The position numbers and the translations under genes were made by a program. From an uncultured Acetobacteraceae bacterium (GTDB lineage Bacteria > Pseudomonadota > Alphaproteobacteria > Acetobacterales > Acetobacteraceae), in assembly GCA_903918195.1 (NCBI GenBank), contig CAIXDS010000291.1, positions 1-34,189 of the forward strand: a DNA stretch of 34,189 bases. The letters run 5' to 3'. The notes under the pieces are model-generated. The model ran no database searches and was not told the origin of the DNA. It was given only the letters and a program-made list of their open reading frames with translations. Positions 32,207 to 34,189 of this stretch are shown here, piece by piece; the first letter of the stretch is position 1, and each line of letters starts with the position of its first letter.

Positions 32207-32608
32207 ATGACAATCGGCGGCATTCTGGCGCGGCTGTTGATGTGCCTCGCGCTGGTGTTCGGCACCTGGAACCCGAGCGGCTACTGCTTCCTCGACTGGG
32301 TCCGCAGCAGCGGCCCGTCGCTGGCCGAGAAGGCCGCGGCCACCTTCGCGATTCTGACCCTGTACCTGCTGTTCGTGCGCATCGCCCACGCCTCGCTCGG
32401 GCGGCCGGGCATCGCCGCCAGCGTCTCGGTCATGCTGGCCGCTACGTTCAGCCTGTCCGAGCTCGACCTGATCGATCTCGGCCAGCCGCGCACCCGCACC
32501 TATCTGCTGCTGACGTACACGGCCTTGCTGCTGGCCATCGGAATTCTGTGGTCGCTGTTCAAGGAGCGCGCCCTGGGCCAGTCCAACTACCTCAACCCGC
32601 CGCCCTGA
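32207..32608 (+). CDS. Small multi-pass membrane protein (DUF6524-like), copy 2
   Basis: 133 residues with a GGAGG seven bases before the ATG, 40 bases after copy 1. The protein reads MTIGGILARLLMCLALVFGTWNPSGYCFLDWV, described here in parts as an N-terminal span followed by the GTWNPSGY signature. Three more spans come after it, with LDLIDLGQPRTRTY corresponding to WGWIDLSDGLQRT of copy 1. The C-terminus is short and polar (KERALGQSNYLNPPP). Function is unknown. A composite palindromic repeat interrupted by an insertion sequence follows its stop codon. Confidence 0.75.
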   Translation: MTIGGILARLLMCLALVFGTWNPSGYCFLDWVRSSGPSLAEKAAATFAILTLYLLFVRIAHASLGRPGIAASVSVMLAATFSLSELDLIDLGQPRTRTYLLLTYTALLLAIGILWSLFKERALGQSNYLNPPP

Positions 32609-32667
32609 TCGGGTGAAGCAAGGCCAGGGGCTCTGCCCCTGGACCCCGCTAAGGGCGGAGCCCTTAG

Positions 32668-34099
32668 CACTACTTTGGCACTTTTGAAGCGTGTTGGGAA
32701 ATCCGCCGATGGCAGTGCGGACAACGATGAGGAATTGCAGGCGGAGCGAACAGCTTGGCGATGATGGCGCGGCGGATTTCAGGCAGCGAGGGCTGTGGCG
32801 GCGGCCCGTTGGGTTTCACGTTTTTTTTCCCAACCCGCAGCCCTGAGGCGCCGGTGTTGCAGATAGGCAAAAGCGATGCAGGTCATCAGCGCGTGCCGAT
32901 GCAGGCCGGTCCAGGAGCGGCCTTCGAAGTCGCCGAGGCCGAGGTCCTGTTTGAGCTGCTGGTGCACCTGCTCGCAGGACCAGCGCGCCTTGACGGTAGC
33001 GGCCAGCCGCCGCAGCGAGGTCAGCTTCGGTAGGTTGCTGAGGTAGTACTTCTTCTCGCCGCTGTCGCGCCATTCGCCGATCAGCCAGACCTCATCGTCG
33101 CCCGGCAGGCGCGTGTCCTCCGCGTTGGTCGGCCCGTCCGCCACGCGCACCTGCACGGCGGCGAAGCGAGCGCTGAGCGGGCCTTTGGTGCCGTTTCGCC
33201 AGTTGATGCGTCGCCAGCGCTGCTTCTCCAGCATCGCGGCCGCTGTCTGCGGTGGCTGGTTCGGCACCGGGTGCCTGGCCCGGCGTCCGGTCGGCGTGAG
33301 CGCCGGGCGCAGCCTGACCGTCATCGGATAGACCAGCTGGGTACAGGCGATGCCGACCGCCCAGGACAGCCCGCGTCCGTCCAGTCCCCGCCGGAAAGGG
33401 GGGCTGCTGCCGAACCCGGCATCGGCCAGCACGCAGCGGAAGTGCAGTCCGGCGGCGAGCACCCGGTCGATCTCGGCCAGCGCGATCTCGGGCTTGGTTT
33501 GCGCCGCCCGCGCCGCTTCCGGCACGCCCGCGGCGGCGCAGCGGTCCGGATCGTCGGTCCAACAGGTCGGCAGAAACAGCCGCAGCCCGACCGGTACCGG
33601 CACTTCGCCGCGCGCCAGCGTCAGCGACACCAGCACCTGGCAGTTCGCCGTCTTGCCCAACTCGCCGCAGTATTGCGGCGCCACGCCGACCGACGCCGTA
33701 CCCTTCTTGGGATTGCCCGTTCTTGGGATTGCCCGTGTCATCGACCACCAGCACGGCATCCGTGCCACCGACCTGCCGGTCGGCCTGCTCGGCGAGCACG
33801 CGCCACAGCGCCCCGTCATCCCAGGCCGGGCTGGTGACAAAGTGGTGCAACTGGTCGTGTCCAGACAGCCCGAGCCGCTCCGCCATCGGCTGGATGCTCT
33901 TCGGCCCGTCCGGCCCCAACAGGCCACGTACATACAGCGGCGTCCATTGGCGCCGCGTCTTGCGGCCGGTCACGTCGAGGAAAGGCTCAAGCCAGTGGTC
34001 GAGGTCCGCGTCAATGTCACGCGGAAGGGTAAAAGAGGGTCCCATCTGCATGTTTGCCAGTTGGGAACGCACGCCCTTTTTTAAAGTGCCAAAGTAGTG
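32668..34099 (-). mobile_element. IS701-family-like insertion sequence, 1432 bp
   Basis: Terminal inverted repeats CACTACTTTGGCACTTT (32,668-32,684 and, inverted, 34,083-34,099) are perfect over 17 bases. They are flanked by four-base direct repeats TTAG (32,664-32,667 and 34,100-34,103). TTAG fits the YTAR target duplication known for the IS701 family, and the transposase remains are of that type. The target was the arm of a hairpin in the dispersed palindromic repeat. The preserved ends and target duplication indicate a fairly recent insertion. Confidence 0.9.
32670..34072 (-). pseudogene. IS701-family-like transposase, broken by frameshifts
   Basis: The first part (GTG 34072 to about 33,710) has LDHWLEPFLDVTGRKTRRQW and VLVVDDTGNPK, the first catalytic Asp region. 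A perfect 16-bp tandem duplication (CGGGCAATCCCAAGAA on the coding strand, around 33,704-33,736) then shifts the frame. The second part continues KKGTASVGVAPQYCGELGKTANCQ, LADAGFGSS and EQVHQQLKQDLGLGDFEGRSW, the last two carrying the other DDE-type acidic residues. Removing one duplicate restores VDDTGNPKKGTA. Near 32,820 an A8 run separates the second part from a third frame. That frame reads PSLPEIRRAI and CPHCHRRIS and ends in TAG inside the left inverted repeat, as in family members with a CxxC tail. Confidence 0.85.
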
Positions 34100-34189
34100 T
34101 TAGAACCCATTCGATTTAAGGGTTATGGGAAGAGGGGGGTGAGGAGAGGCATCGGCCTCTCCTCACCCCCCTCTTCCCAAAACCCTTCA

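Larger units (their letters stand above)
32609..34189 (-). repeat. Composite palindromic repeat split by an insertion sequence
   Basis: The part before the insertion (32,609-32,667) is the reverse complement of the right half of the family: ATCGGGTGAAGCAAGGCCAGGGG with the CCAGGGGC hairpin (32,624-32,642) and the CTAAGGGC/GCCCTTAG hairpin (32,649-32,667). The part after it (34,104-34,189) continues with AACCCATTCG. It then has a hairpin of two 35-base arms (34,116-34,150 and 34,155-34,189) that pair with two mismatches. Removing the insertion and one TTAG restores the family sequence CCCTTAGAACCCATTCG. The window ends at the last base of the long arm. Confidence 0.85.

Noticed and set aside
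1..34189. tRNA, rRNA or CRISPR features
   Set aside because: No tRNA-like cloverleaf end, rRNA signature or regularly spaced repeat array was found by reading. The direct repeats present are pairs only.

Overview
This window looks like a piece of chromosome from a high-GC alphaproteobacterium, most likely Rhodospirillales/Acetobacteraceae-like. That placement is inferred from GC-rich third codon positions, an alphaproteobacterial-type MotB, a Mic60-like gene and a dense family of GC-rich palindromic intergenic repeats. No rRNA, tRNA or CRISPR array was seen. Both window ends lie inside copies of the same repeat, so the window may be a contig broken at repeats.

Positions 1-10,700 hold housekeeping and accessory genes. 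They are a 52-residue small gene, a secreted Lys-Pro-repeat protein, a lipoprotein, the acetate uptake pair yjcH-actP divergent from prpE (propionyl-CoA synthetase), the flagellar stator pair motB-motA, a hydantoinase/oxoprolinase-like gene with a large internal in-frame deletion, and a frameshifted yedK/HMCES-type peptidase.

Positions 10,700-20,000 hold gluQ, an alpha/beta-hydrolase, an HNH endonuclease, a small membrane protein and a membrane-lipid neighbourhood. That neighbourhood is a PmtA-like methyltransferase, a GT4 glycosyltransferase overlapping an LpxH/PlcP-like metallophosphoesterase, and a divergent diacylglycerol-kinase-family gene. It resembles the PlcP-Agt lipid-remodelling pair known from other alphaproteobacteria. 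A TPR-glycosyltransferase and a membrane-anchored LytR_C-like protein follow.

Positions 20,150-31,250 are the most interesting part: nine tightly packed minus-strand genes ending at a terminator. In transcription order they are a Mic60/mitofilin-like inner-membrane coiled-coil protein, a membrane fusion protein with a long N-terminal extension, a periplasmic protein with a C-terminal membrane anchor, a CusA/CzcA-class RND permease, a 77-residue single-span membrane protein, a PstS-like binding-fold protein, two tandem full-length paralogues of an unrecognised secreted family, and one more secreted protein. Four junctions are overlaps or near overlaps. No outer-membrane factor or regulator gene is present. 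I read this as an RND export or envelope complex with unfamiliar accessory subunits. Its substrate cannot be told from sequence.

Positions 31,250-34,189 hold a divergent pair of small paralogous multi-pass membrane proteins. Beyond them a composite palindromic repeat is split by an IS701-like element with TTAG target duplications. Its transposase is broken by a 16-bp tandem duplication and by a frame change at an A8 run.
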